Source: Pirellulaceae bacterium (GTDB taxonomy: Bacteria > Planctomycetota > Planctomycetia > Pirellulales > Pirellulaceae). From it: a stretch of DNA of 64,000 nucleotides. Under the pieces are notes generated by a model. The model did not search any database, had not been told where the DNA came from, and saw only the letters and a program-made list of their open reading frames with translations. The DNA is taken from NCBI GenBank assembly GCA_029243025.1, contig JAQWSU010000011.1, positions 47,990-111,989 of the forward strand. The letters run 5' to 3'. Below are positions 18,010 through 27,583 of this stretch, in pieces (within the stretch, counting starts at the first letter, position 1; each line of letters starts with the position of its first letter). Position numbers and translations under genes: made by a program.

Positions 18010-19275
18010 ATGAAAGCCAAGAACCGACGTGACTTTTTGCAGACTTCAGTGGCCGCAGTCGCTGCAATCGCCGCGCCTACCATTGTGCCCTCATCGGCTC
18101 TGGGGTTGGGCGGCGCGATTGCGCCTAGCAATCGAATTGTATTGGGTGGTCTGGGGGTTGGGCGGCGAGGTACCACGGACCTCAAATGTTTTCTCGCTAA
18201 TCCGGATGTTCAATTTGTCGCCATTGCTGATTTACAAAAAACGCGACGCGAAGCAGTCAAGACGCTCGCCGATAACACCTATGGAAACAAAGATTGTGTT
18301 CTCTATCAGGATATGGATGACGTTTTGGCGCGAGATGACATTGATGCGTTGCTGATTGCGACCGGTGATCGTTGGCACACGATGGCCTCTATTCTCGCTG
18401 CCAAAGCTGGCAAGGACGTCTATTGTGAGAAACCGTGTTCGCTGACCATTGCCGAGAGCCGTGCCTTAGCCGACGCGTATCGAAAGTATAACCGCGTCTA
18501 TCAAGCGGGAACTCAACGACGCACCATTGGCAACTTTGAATTTGCCAAAAATTTGGTTCAAGGCGGCAAGCTTGGCAAGCTACATACCATTCATGCCAAC
18601 ACGCGACCGCCGGCCACCAGTCATCATTGGTTGCCCGCCGAACCGGAACCGGCGAAAGACGTTTGCGACTGGAATCGATGGCTGGGTCCATGTCCGTGGC
18701 GGCCCTATAACTCACAGTATGTCGCGGGTCGCTGGCGGGGACATTTTGATTTCCATGGCGGTGGGATTCTTGAATGGGGATCCCATACGGTCGATCTTTG
18801 CCAATGGGCAGCCGGCAGAGACGACACGGCGCCAGTCGAGTACATCCCCAATGCCGATGGGGTCGACTGTTTTTACGCCGACGGACTAAAGCTGGTCATG
18901 CGCAGCGAAGGTTGGATGGGGATGGGCACCTGTAGCGTGCGTTACGAAGGGGAGGATGGCTGGATCGAAACGGGAGATTCGGGAAATTTCATTCTCGAAC
19001 CGGAATCGCTGCGGACTCAGCAATCGGTCTTTAACCGTGCCGGAACCGATCCGACTACCCATATCCGTAACTTCCTGGATTGCGTCAAGACACGAGGTTT
19101 AACCAACGCCAACGCTGCCGTAGTGGCGCAGTCGCATGTCGTGTGCCACGCAGCCTACATTGCCTGGCAACTCGGTCGCAAACTGACATTTGATCCAGTG
19201 AAGGAAGAGTTCGCGGGCGACGAAGAAGCGAACCGTATGCGTTCTCGAGCGATGCGTGAACCGTGGCACGTTTGA
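18010..19275 (+). CDS. Gfo/Idh/MocA family oxidoreductase with Tat leader
   Basis: NAD(P)-dependent oxidoreductase-like protein of 421 residues, exported through Tat (KNRRDFLQTS at 4-13, then an Ala-rich hydrophobic stretch). The Rossmann fold is marked by VLGGLGVGRRG, the family motif EKPCSLTIAE contains the conserved lysine, and the C-terminal domain has HFDFHGGGILEWGSHTVDL, which holds the typical histidines. Tat export of the folded, cofactor-loaded enzyme is usual for planctomycete members, which act on sugars and sugar derivatives such as 3-keto glycosides. I chose ATG 18010 because GGAG lies 6 nt upstream and the leader starts there; the frame is open further upstream. A HEAT-repeat gene follows after 85 bp. 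Substrate unknown. Confidence 0.93.
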   Translation: MKAKNRRDFLQTSVAAVAAIAAPTIVPSSALGLGGAIAPSNRIVLGGLGVGRRGTTDLKCFLANPDVQFVAIADLQKTRREAVKTLADNTYGNKDCVLYQDMDDVLARDDIDALLIATGDRWHTMASILAAKAGKDVYCEKPCSLTIAESRALADAYRKYNRVYQAGTQRRTIGNFEFAKNLVQGGKLGKLHTIHANTRPPATSHHWLPAEPEPAKDVCDWNRWLGPCPWRPYNSQYVAGRWRGHFDFHGGGILEWGSHTVDLCQWAAGRDDTAPVEYIPNADGVDCFYADGLKLVMRSEGWMGMGTCSVRYEGEDGWIETGDSGNFILEPESLRTQQSVFNRAGTDPTTHIRNFLDCVKTRGLTNANAAVVAQSHVVCHAAYIAWQLGRKLTFDPVKEEFAGDEEANRMRSRAMREPWHV

Positions 19276-19360
19276 TTTCACATCTGCAGGCAATCGTTCC
19301 ACGAAACTCAATTTTACGATCACCGTTTCCAGGCTTTATTTCCCTGGGAGGACAGCCCTG

Positions 19361-21298
19361 ATGACGATCTCTCGTTACCCATTTTCTATCGTCGCGCTCC
19401 TGCTGTTGTTCGTGTTGCCAAATGCGGCATTAGGGCAACAGCCGCTTCCAGCTGCGGGCGACGAGTCCGAACTGTTGGCCCTGCTGGATTCGAATGCTGA
19501 ACTATTTGACAAGGCCAAGGCATGTCAGCGGCTAGCGGTTATTGGCACCGCAAAGTCAGTACCGGTAGTGTCAAAGTTGCTGGCCGATCCTGAATTGTCG
19601 CACTACGCGCGAACTGCTTTGGAATCGAATCCCAGTACGGAGGTCGATCAGGCATTGCGAAACGCGTTGAGTGAGCTGAAGGGTGCCCAACTTGTGGGTG
19701 TGATCAATTCCATTGCCGCTCGTAATGATACGCAAGCCGTCGGCGCGTTGATCGATCTAGCGGCGGGCGATGACCAGCAGGTTGCGGCAGCGGCTATTTC
19801 AGCCCTGGGTTTGCTCGTCACCCCTGAATCCATCTCCGCACTGCAGCAAGTGCTGACGGGTGATGCAGCGCTTCGTGTCACGGCGGCCGATGCCTGTCTG
19901 GCCATTGCGGACAGTTTGCTGGCAGACGGGAGGAATGCCGATGCGCTGGGCCTTCTTCAGGCGCTACGCTCGGCTGAGTTGCCGCAGCACATCAACGTTG
20001 CGGCACGCTTCGGTGAGATTCGTGCAGGTTCCCAAAATGCGAATGAGCTGATGAACTCCTATCTAAATGATGAGGACCCTGCCCTGTTTCGGATTGGCTT
20101 GGAACTTGCGCACAATTTGACCGGCGCGGAGACAACGGATCAACTGGTGCAACAGCTCGAGTCGCTTTCGCCAGACCGGAAAATTCTAGTCATGCATGTG
20201 CTGGGTGATCGGGGGGATGCCTCGGCGCTCCAGACAGTGGTTGATGCCGCAGGCTCCCAGGATGCCCACATGAGGATCGCGGCCGTTCGGGTTCTAGGTC
20301 GGTTGGGAGATCGCAGTGTCGTACCGGTCCTGCTGAAGGCGGCGATTACTGATGATGAAGCATTGGCTACAACCGCACGTGACAGCCTTGCTGTGCTAAC
20401 AGGCGACGATGTCGATGAGCAATTAGCAAGTCGGCTGGAAAGTAGTGAAGGGCGAGCACGTTTGGTTCTGGTGGACGTAGCCGGTCGGCGCGGGATTGAT
20501 CGCGTGATCCCGTTACTGCTGAAATACGTGTCCTCCGATGATCCAGAATTGCGGGACTCAGCCATCGATGGCCTGGGCATGACGGTTGGACTCAAGGACT
20601 TTCCCCAGCTGGTCGATCAAATGCTGGCGATGGGATCATCCGCATCCGCCTTGCCCATGAAGGAGGCCTTGCGCAGGGCCTGTCAACGCATGGGCGACCG
20701 CGATGCGGCGGCGAAAGTGCTGCTGGATCGAACGATTGACGCATCGGCTGCGGACCAAACAGAATTGATGAATCTGCTCATCTACGTGGGAGGGCAGCAT
20801 GCACTGGCCGGCGCGCGGGCCGCCGCAAAAAGCGATGACAAATCAGCTGCCAATGCTGCCACACAGTCGCTTGGGAAATGGTTGACGCCAGATGCCGCTC
20901 CTGTTCTTTTGGAGTTGTCGAAGTCGGGCGATCCGGCCTACCGCGTCCGTTGTCTTCGCGGTTACATCCGCATTATTCGACAGTTTGGTTTGAGACCTGG
21001 ACAGCGTTTGCAGATGAGTAAGAAAGCTTTTGCCGCGGCGAGTCGAGATGAAGAGCGGAAGCTGGTGTTTGATACGATTACCCGATTCCCTTCCGCACAA
21101 GGTCTGAAAATGATCGTGCCCCACTTGGAGAACTCGTCCCTGAGCGAAGCTGCGGGCAAGGCGGCCGTGACGATTGGGGAAAAAATTGTCGACAACGATC
21201 CGAGTTCGGTTGCTGATGTGATGGCGAAAGTCATTGCGGTTACCAAGGACGAGGAGACGGCCAATCGAGCGAAAGTTTTGATTGGGCGGTCGCAGTAA
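19361..21298 (+). CDS. Secreted HEAT-repeat protein
   Basis: Protein of 645 residues with a signal peptide (1-26, ending AALGQQ) followed by HEAT/PBS-lyase-type alpha-helical repeats over most of its length; typical units are MRIAAVRVLGRLGDRSVVP and RDSAIDGLGM. It is a protein-binding solenoid, with no catalytic motif. ATG 19361 is chosen because GGGAGGA lies 8-9 nt before it; the frame is open from 19256, overlapping the oxidoreductase gene. The Gfo/Idh/MocA gene, 85 bp upstream on the same strand, is probably its operon partner. The C-terminal half (KMIVPHLENSSLSEAAG) keeps the repeat character. What it binds cannot be read from the sequence. Confidence 0.88.
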   Translation: MTISRYPFSIVALLLLFVLPNAALGQQPLPAAGDESELLALLDSNAELFDKAKACQRLAVIGTAKSVPVVSKLLADPELSHYARTALESNPSTEVDQALRNALSELKGAQLVGVINSIAARNDTQAVGALIDLAAGDDQQVAAAAISALGLLVTPESISALQQVLTGDAALRVTAADACLAIADSLLADGRNADALGLLQALRSAELPQHINVAARFGEIRAGSQNANELMNSYLNDEDPALFRIGLELAHNLTGAETTDQLVQQLESLSPDRKILVMHVLGDRGDASALQTVVDAAGSQDAHMRIAAVRVLGRLGDRSVVPVLLKAAITDDEALATTARDSLAVLTGDDVDEQLASRLESSEGRARLVLVDVAGRRGIDRVIPLLLKYVSSDDPELRDSAIDGLGMTVGLKDFPQLVDQMLAMGSSASALPMKEALRRACQRMGDRDAAAKVLLDRTIDASAADQTELMNLLIYVGGQHALAGARAAAKSDDKSAANAATQSLGKWLTPDAAPVLLELSKSGDPAYRVRCLRGYIRIIRQFGLRPGQRLQMSKKAFAAASRDEERKLVFDTITRFPSAQGLKMIVPHLENSSLSEAAGKAAVTIGEKIVDNDPSSVADVMAKVIAVTKDEETANRAKVLIGRSQ

Positions 21299-21484
21299 GC
21301 AGAAGAGAGCGGTGTTGTTCTTGGGAAACCGAATCGCTGTACGACTTCGTGCAGGATTTGTATTGATCGGTGGGGACGTTAATACGAAGAGCTGGTTTAA
21401 AATCGCTCCCCGCTATTGAGGTCCAGAATTGGAAGACACGCTTACCGCTCACTCGTCTCTGCTGGGCAAAAGCCGTGGTTGTTA

Positions 21485-24400
21485 TCACCTTTGTTGATCT
21501 TGTTGTTGTTTCAAAAGCTGGATCTTCACCTCATCGCCTGCTGGGGAAAAATCGAATTCATTGAATTTTGAACTATTGCCGTTTATGCTTGTCCGGCGAA
21601 ATCGATTGTCATCATCGTCTGCAAATAAAGAATCGATGGCGGCTGCTGAGATGTTATTCTTTTCTGCCGCGACCGTGTAATTACCGCTCTGAAACGCCAA
21701 CACTAAATCACTGGAATCGAATTTGCGATCGTGGTTCCAGTCACCTTCGTTAAATGTGGTGTTGCGAGAGAAACGATCCTCATATTTGCCAGCGATGAAA
21801 ACTGCGACAATGTCGGAGGAGTCGAAAATGCCATCGCGGTTGACATCGCCAACGATTCGAGTTGAAGGAACGACTTCCGTTGTCACCACGTCGCCGTTCA
21901 CGCCGCTTAGCGTCAACGTTTCGCCGGTGGTCAGTTCCCCTTCCCATCCGCCTACAATAAACCGCCCCTGATTTCCGGTGGGCCCATTTGATCGATTTCG
22001 AAAATGACTTTTGTCTGCCGTGACGAGGAGCGTCCACCCAGATGGAATTACGGTTCCTGCCGGAAATGTAAAGTCCACACCTGCTGTAAAACGCCATCCC
22101 GAAATATCGACAGCCATTTGATGCGGATTCTGCAATTCGATGAATTCTTCCGCTGAGTTTCCGCTTGTTGGTTCTGCCTCGATCAATCCAAATTTCAGTG
22201 CTGGATTTCCGATTTGTTGCGGGGGAAGTTGAGGTAATCCATAGAGGAAATCACGGCGTTGATTTAGATAATCATCCTTTATCCTTTGTGTGTGTTCGCG
22301 CATTGTTTCTCCCCGATCACCATGCAAGCGAGAACCATTCGCATGATGCCATGAACCCCAAGTGTTGTAATCCAGATCTGCATCATCAGTCCCTTGTACG
22401 ACCCCGAATCGTGCTTCGGGCCATTGGGGAGGATTGGGTGTTGGATCAAATGGATCGTCGTTTGGATCAATCAAATTGAGATAGTCATCGATGCGATTCT
22501 CGAGGTAGCGATCTTGGTAAGGTGTATCGCTTGGCTGTAAGAACTCGTCCATCAGGGTTCGCAATCGCCGAAGATACATTTCGTTGAAGCCCGGCGTATC
22601 TCGGCTGGAATAGAGTTTTCGAAGCAATGAATTATTGGTGCCACGACTTGAGAAGAGAGGATTGTCCCAATCCATTGCGTCATCAAAGTAGCCTGAGTCT
22701 CCCTTGAAATCGTGTCCGAAAGCCAAGTCCGGGTCCCAGATAAACATTTGCCATTCGTCTGTGATGTGCGTATCACGATACAGGTAATAATTCTTGTGGC
22801 AGCATCCCTTGTTGTTTTGTAGATCGAATAGTGGCAGGAAGTTTACAAAACCGGGGATGTCGAGATTGTCGAATGCATAGTTTCGCCATTCCTCGTCGCG
22901 CAATCGAGTTCCAGCGCGAAGTGCTTCGAGATCTGATTTGTCTTCCCAGCGACGGGTCTTTTTTTCCCACGCACCTCGTGACAGAAGCGAGTCATACATT
23001 TTATAAAGCGAGCCATCTGGATTGAGCCCTAATCGCTCCAGTGTACGATCGTCGGCATCTTCGATTAAATCAGCAACGCTGAAGAAAACGCCATTGCGCT
23101 GAACGCGAACCGGAAATGCAAAGAACGCGGGTGACTTGGCGTCGCGATACATGTCATACGCCAGCGCGTGACGGAACTTGGCTTTGTCAGCCCAATTGGT
23201 AATCAGATTAATGTCTCGTACACCACGTTCATCGGCTCGCCATTCGAATCGATTTCCCGGATTGAAGTCGAGGTCGTAACTTTTCTTGGGGAAAGTGCGC
23301 GTTGACTGTCCATGGGCGTCGGCGCCCACGTTATCGTAGAACTGATTGCCATAAAAAATCGCACCGCGTCCACTCGCCGCCGTACCAGCACCTTGGAAAT
23401 TCGCGTCGTCGATGAACCAGTGAAGAACAGGTAAGTTGCTAACCACCTGAGGATCTTGAATCATCGTTCCAAAATACTGGTCTGAGTTTTCTGGGTCAGC
23501 AAACAAGGGCCAATGCATGGCGTTGCCATTGACATCCGCCGTGGTAACTCGCCAGCGTATCATCTGTCCTGCATGTGAAGCCGACTGCGGGATGGTGGCG
23601 GAATAAATTCCGTCACCTGCAAGGGTATCACCTTGCGTTCCATTATCCACCATGTCGACCAAGACTTCATCCTCGAACATGATGCGATAGTGCAAAGAGA
23701 CATGGTCGATATCTGCGTTGGCTTTTTGAACGGCAGCGGTGACGATCAGGGCCTGGTCATCGTGAAGTGCCCCGGGGTTTTTCGTAACATCACGAATTCG
23801 TGGTCCGGAAAACGAATCTACAAAAACGTTGTGACTGCCTGGGGTGGGTGTCAAGAGATAGCCGGCATTGGAGTCTGCCAGTGGTTTGTCAGCTGAAAAT
23901 ACGACTCCCAGTAACATATCGCTTGTGTCGGACGAATGGTTGAGGAGATGGATTGCCAGGACATTTTTGCCACTCTGGATCGCCGTAGTGTGATTTGACA
24001 AGTCAAAGGCCGCAAAAGCCAACGCTGATGAATCACGACGCGATGTACTGGTGGCCTCAGAAGACCAGTTCGCATTGTCGGGCGCATTGTCGCGAGCAAC
24101 CTCGACACCATTGATGTAGGCGATAAACCCGTTGTCGTATTGCAGTTGCAATAATAGTTTCGAGAAATCGGATGTATCAGCCACGTCGAATTCTGCGCGA
24201 ACATAAGCGGCGAGCGTATCCACAGGCAGTCGGGTCTCGAATTGACCTTCAAAGTTTCTTCGGTCATCGGGTCGCGTTTCGTATCCCAGCGATGCCAGGC
24301 CGGCGGAAAAACCGTGCGAATGCGCGTCAAAACTTGTCGAGACCCAATCCATGCCAAGCGCACCATCCTTTGGGATAAGATAGCTCACTTCTGACTGAGG

Positions 24401-24946
24401 GCTAATGAGGGATGTGGTCTGTGAGAATCCAAATGAAACATCGGAAGCCTGTGGTGGAAAAACGGCGTTCCCGGTTGAGAACTCTGACAAGACCGTCTTC
24501 TGATCGGGTGCTACCAGGGCGATGTATTCACCACGGCTACGAAGTCCGAAATTTGTATGCAGGTTTCCCTGGTCATCAAACGGGTTGTCGTTGCTTCCAT
24601 TTCCAGATGCAAAAACCAACAGATAAGAATCGGGTTCCACTTTGACACTCGGGAACCGCCATTGAGTCAAGTCTTCCCGATCGTCTGTCAAATAATAATT
24701 TTTCAGATCGATCGACTGGTCACCACCATTGTAAATCTCAATCCAATCAGGCGAACTGCCGTCACCCAAGGGGTCTGCCTTGCCAAAATCCCGTTCTATT
24801 TCACCGAGACCAATATTGTCATCATTGTCAGCCATGAATTCCGTGATGATCGGATTTACGGCAAGTAATTGTCGTGCTTCGAGACTTTCGATATCCAGAA
24901 TCAATCGTCGTGTACCCTTGCAACGATTCACAAAAGGTCGAGCCAT
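21485..24946 (-). CDS. Large surface protein: sorting motif, two lamin-tail domains, CotH kinase-like domain, dockerin-like pair
   Basis: Protein of 1153 residues. The N-terminus has a planctomycete surface-sorting motif (DIESLEARQLLA, about 18-29) in place of a classical signal peptide. Then come a lamin-tail domain (about 30-160, with SPDWIEIYNGG), a beta-sandwich jellyroll region (about 225-360), an immunoglobulin-like region, and a CotH-type domain (about 550-810) with FPKKSYDLDF, the basic/acidic core YLYRDTH, and FIWDPDLAFGHDF. CotH proteins are atypical protein kinases in spore coats and the fold recurs in bacterial surface proteins. A second lamin-tail domain (about 915-1000) and a dockerin-like pair (GDVNRDGIFDSSD and GDWNHDRKFDSSD, about 1029-1090) follow. 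It probably acts at the cell surface or matrix. It is convergent with the HEAT gene and divergent from the acyltransferase gene. Confidence 0.88.
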   Translation of the reverse strand: MARPFVNRCKGTRRLILDIESLEARQLLAVNPIITEFMADNDDNIGLGEIERDFGKADPLGDGSSPDWIEIYNGGDQSIDLKNYYLTDDREDLTQWRFPSVKVEPDSYLLVFASGNGSNDNPFDDQGNLHTNFGLRSRGEYIALVAPDQKTVLSEFSTGNAVFPPQASDVSFGFSQTTSLISPQSEVSYLIPKDGALGMDWVSTSFDAHSHGFSAGLASLGYETRPDDRRNFEGQFETRLPVDTLAAYVRAEFDVADTSDFSKLLLQLQYDNGFIAYINGVEVARDNAPDNANWSSEATSTSRRDSSALAFAAFDLSNHTTAIQSGKNVLAIHLLNHSSDTSDMLLGVVFSADKPLADSNAGYLLTPTPGSHNVFVDSFSGPRIRDVTKNPGALHDDQALIVTAAVQKANADIDHVSLHYRIMFEDEVLVDMVDNGTQGDTLAGDGIYSATIPQSASHAGQMIRWRVTTADVNGNAMHWPLFADPENSDQYFGTMIQDPQVVSNLPVLHWFIDDANFQGAGTAASGRGAIFYGNQFYDNVGADAHGQSTRTFPKKSYDLDFNPGNRFEWRADERGVRDINLITNWADKAKFRHALAYDMYRDAKSPAFFAFPVRVQRNGVFFSVADLIEDADDRTLERLGLNPDGSLYKMYDSLLSRGAWEKKTRRWEDKSDLEALRAGTRLRDEEWRNYAFDNLDIPGFVNFLPLFDLQNNKGCCHKNYYLYRDTHITDEWQMFIWDPDLAFGHDFKGDSGYFDDAMDWDNPLFSSRGTNNSLLRKLYSSRDTPGFNEMYLRRLRTLMDEFLQPSDTPYQDRYLENRIDDYLNLIDPNDDPFDPTPNPPQWPEARFGVVQGTDDADLDYNTWGSWHHANGSRLHGDRGETMREHTQRIKDDYLNQRRDFLYGLPQLPPQQIGNPALKFGLIEAEPTSGNSAEEFIELQNPHQMAVDISGWRFTAGVDFTFPAGTVIPSGWTLLVTADKSHFRNRSNGPTGNQGRFIVGGWEGELTTGETLTLSGVNGDVVTTEVVPSTRIVGDVNRDGIFDSSDIVAVFIAGKYEDRFSRNTTFNEGDWNHDRKFDSSDLVLAFQSGNYTVAAEKNNISAAAIDSLFADDDDNRFRRTSINGNSSKFNEFDFSPAGDEVKIQLLKQQQDQQR

Positions 24947-25156
24947 GTTCTTAGTCCAAGCGATGAGTTGTTGTTAATGGTGTAAGCCAACATCATGTGA
25001 ATTGTCGAACAGCGTAGCTGATTCTCGCACGCTTAAGTCAAACTGTCAGTCGCTCTGCCTATCAATGTTTACTGTTAAGCAAAACAATTTCGCATCTGCG
25101 CTATGATTTAGGTAGCATGATGTAGCCTGCCCTAAGATAGCGAGAAATTGTATTGC

Positions 25157-27100
25157 ATGTCAGCAAATAATTATCGACCTGAAATAGACGGATTGCGAGC
25201 AGTCGCAGTGGTGGCGGTCATCCTGTTCCATGCAGAGCTGGGATGCCCGGGCGGATTCGTTGGTGTCGATGTGTTTTTTGTTATCTCAGGATTCTTGATT
25301 ACTGGGATCATTCAACGTGGGATCGAAACAGACTCTTTTTCGCTTCTGGAGTTTTGGGAACGGCGAATTAGCAGAATTTTTCCCGCCCTTTTTGTGATGG
25401 TTGCCGCCACGCTGGCTGCCGGATACTGGTTTCTTTTGCCGAGTGAACTAAAGGACTTGGGCGAATCCTCGCTGGCTCAATCCTTGCTGTTGGCAAATGT
25501 TTATTTTTGGAAAGACACGGGCTATTTTGGTGGTTCGGCTCAACACAAGCCGCTGCTTCACACTTGGTCCCTAGCACTGGAAGAACAGTTCTACATCCTG
25601 TTACCTTTGGCATTGTGTTTTGTTAGACGGATCAGTCGCAAAAAACTTTTTGCATTGTTAAGTGTGGTGGCGCTACTGTCTTTTGCTGCCGGCGTCTACG
25701 GGACCATGTACTATCCTCGTGCAACATTTTACCTACTGCCAACGCGAGCATGGGAATTGTTGATCGGCTGCTTGTTGGCGATTTTTCCCTGGAGGCTTTC
25801 GGCATCAGAGATTCGCGATCGTTTGATTGCTTTCATGGGGATGCTGGCAATTGCCTTGCCGATTTTCGTGTATGACCCCAAGACACCGTTCCCCGGTCTG
25901 GCCGCTGTACCTCCCGTGGTGGGCACAGCGGCAGTGATCTTCTCGGCCGCGAGTACGCCAAACATGTGGATTTGCAAAGTACTTGCTTGGCGGCCCGTCG
26001 TGTTTGTCGGACTCATTTCTTACTCACTCTACTTGTGGCACTGGCCGCTCTTTGTTTACATGCGGCTGCATTTTGGGGTTTTGAGTTGGGCGCAAACAGT
26101 TTTTGCATGCCTTTTGGCTTTCTTACTTGCTGTCTTGTCGTGGAAATTCATTGAACGGCCCTTTCGGAATCGCATCTTTCTCCAACGACGACGTCGATTG
26201 TTTGGGACTGCCTTTGCGCTCAGCGGAGTCGCAATCCTTGCCAGTGTCTTTCTCATTCAGACGGATGGAATGAGTGGACGGCTGTCGGAATCTTTTAGCG
26301 ATATTGCCCAGGATGTGAAATGGAAAGGCAGTGATATCAAGTTAAAGGCAAAAAACAGCGATGCGGATTTAGTTATTTTTGGAGACAGTCATGCGATGGC
26401 CTTGAGCCATACAATCAATCGTATTGCTAAACAGCGCGGCGCGTCTGTCGACGGAATCTTTTACCATGGTGTTCTTGCCTTGCCAAACGTTTCGCGAGTT
26501 GGTCGGGAAATCGGTGCGATTGATGTTTTGTCTCGGATCAATGAAAAGAATCCAACTCATGTTGCCTTGATATTTAGATGGTCACTTTACACGGTGGGCT
26601 CTTCAGATCTGGATGACAAAGCAGCTAAGGTCAAGTTGGTCGACGAAGAGGCGAGTGGAAATGCAGACGGAGCCAACGCTGAAATTATCCAAGCGGGCAT
26701 TCAACGGTTGGTGGATCTTTGTGCCGCGAGGTGCATCACGCTTTGGATTATGAAGGAGGTACCAGAAACGGGTGAGCATTCACCAGCTCGGCAGTGGTGT
26801 TTGTACATGTGCGATCGAATTGCCAAGCCGTCGAATAGAAGACGCAGTCATGTTTTTTATCAAGAACGGACGGCGGAAATTGAGAAGGTGTTCCGATCAA
26901 TAGCCCCCGGCGCAGTGCGTTTTCTCGATCCGGCTCCAATGCTTTTCGATGACGAGCAAATGACAATCAATTATGACGGTCAGCGGGCGTTGTATCGCGA
27001 TAACGACCATCTCACTCGTTGGGGAGCACGCAGGCTGGAGCCGCTGATCGAGGAAATCTTCGGAGAAATTTCAGCCGAAACGAATTCGAGCGGGCATTAA
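25157..27100 (+). CDS. OafA/YrhL-type membrane acyltransferase with SGNH domain
   Basis: Integral membrane O-acyltransferase of 647 residues that transfers acyl, usually acetyl, groups to surface polysaccharide. The acyltransferase-3 domain spans about 1-345, starting with YRPEIDGLRAVAVVAVILFH and the GFVGVDVFFVISGFLI signature; about ten membrane segments are visible. The C-terminal SGNH domain (about 395-640) carries the nucleophile block VIFGDSHAMALSH and the late DNDHLTRWGA, which supplies the Asp/His pair. ATG 25157 is the likely start; a TTG nine bases upstream is in frame. It is divergent from the CotH gene with a 210-bp shared promoter region. The acceptor polymer cannot be told from the neighbourhood. 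Confidence 0.94.
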   Translation: MSANNYRPEIDGLRAVAVVAVILFHAELGCPGGFVGVDVFFVISGFLITGIIQRGIETDSFSLLEFWERRISRIFPALFVMVAATLAAGYWFLLPSELKDLGESSLAQSLLLANVYFWKDTGYFGGSAQHKPLLHTWSLALEEQFYILLPLALCFVRRISRKKLFALLSVVALLSFAAGVYGTMYYPRATFYLLPTRAWELLIGCLLAIFPWRLSASEIRDRLIAFMGMLAIALPIFVYDPKTPFPGLAAVPPVVGTAAVIFSAASTPNMWICKVLAWRPVVFVGLISYSLYLWHWPLFVYMRLHFGVLSWAQTVFACLLAFLLAVLSWKFIERPFRNRIFLQRRRRLFGTAFALSGVAILASVFLIQTDGMSGRLSESFSDIAQDVKWKGSDIKLKAKNSDADLVIFGDSHAMALSHTINRIAKQRGASVDGIFYHGVLALPNVSRVGREIGAIDVLSRINEKNPTHVALIFRWSLYTVGSSDLDDKAAKVKLVDEEASGNADGANAEIIQAGIQRLVDLCAARCITLWIMKEVPETGEHSPARQWCLYMCDRIAKPSNRRRSHVFYQERTAEIEKVFRSIAPGAVRFLDPAPMLFDDEQMTINYDGQRALYRDNDHLTRWGARRLEPLIEEIFGEISAETNSSGH

Positions 27101-27583
27101 GTCCATCTTTCTCGCCAGGCTATCGAAAGAGCTCAACCGCAAATCGTTGTTAAATTCGACGTCATTTCGCGAGGGATTGTAGGTAAACAACCAGTATTCC
27201 CCGCTTCTGGGAGGTCCGAGGAAGCGCCAAGCAAGCGAGTCGGAAGGAATTCCAACATTCTTCTAGGGTGAAACGGCTCCTTTTGTCGCACTAGTCCGTT
27301 GTAGCAGGCATTTCAGGTCTTTCGATGATTCGCTTGCGTGCAATCCACCGCATTCCGCAAGCTCGTTTTTGTGCGGATTTACTCTTGCCCGGTCTCGCAG
27401 CAAAGGGCGAGTGGTTAAAAGTCTTCTGTCCTTTTAAGACGTTGGGTCGATTGTTGACGAACCGTCTTGGGCATCTACGATCTTGCCTGATCCGACTGCA
27501 CGAAACACAGCAAGACCTTGTGAGGCAAATTCAATGGTTTGTTTCTTCAAGCTTCATTTACCTGAGAGGGAGTATTAAGTCTG
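27101..27583. other. Intergenic region
   Basis: A 483-bp spacer. A plus-strand open frame running from 27325 into the next gene has no domain or leader and overlaps it out of frame, so it is not called. A GAGAGGGAG purine run at its right end is the ribosome-binding site of the gene at 27584. Confidence 0.5.
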
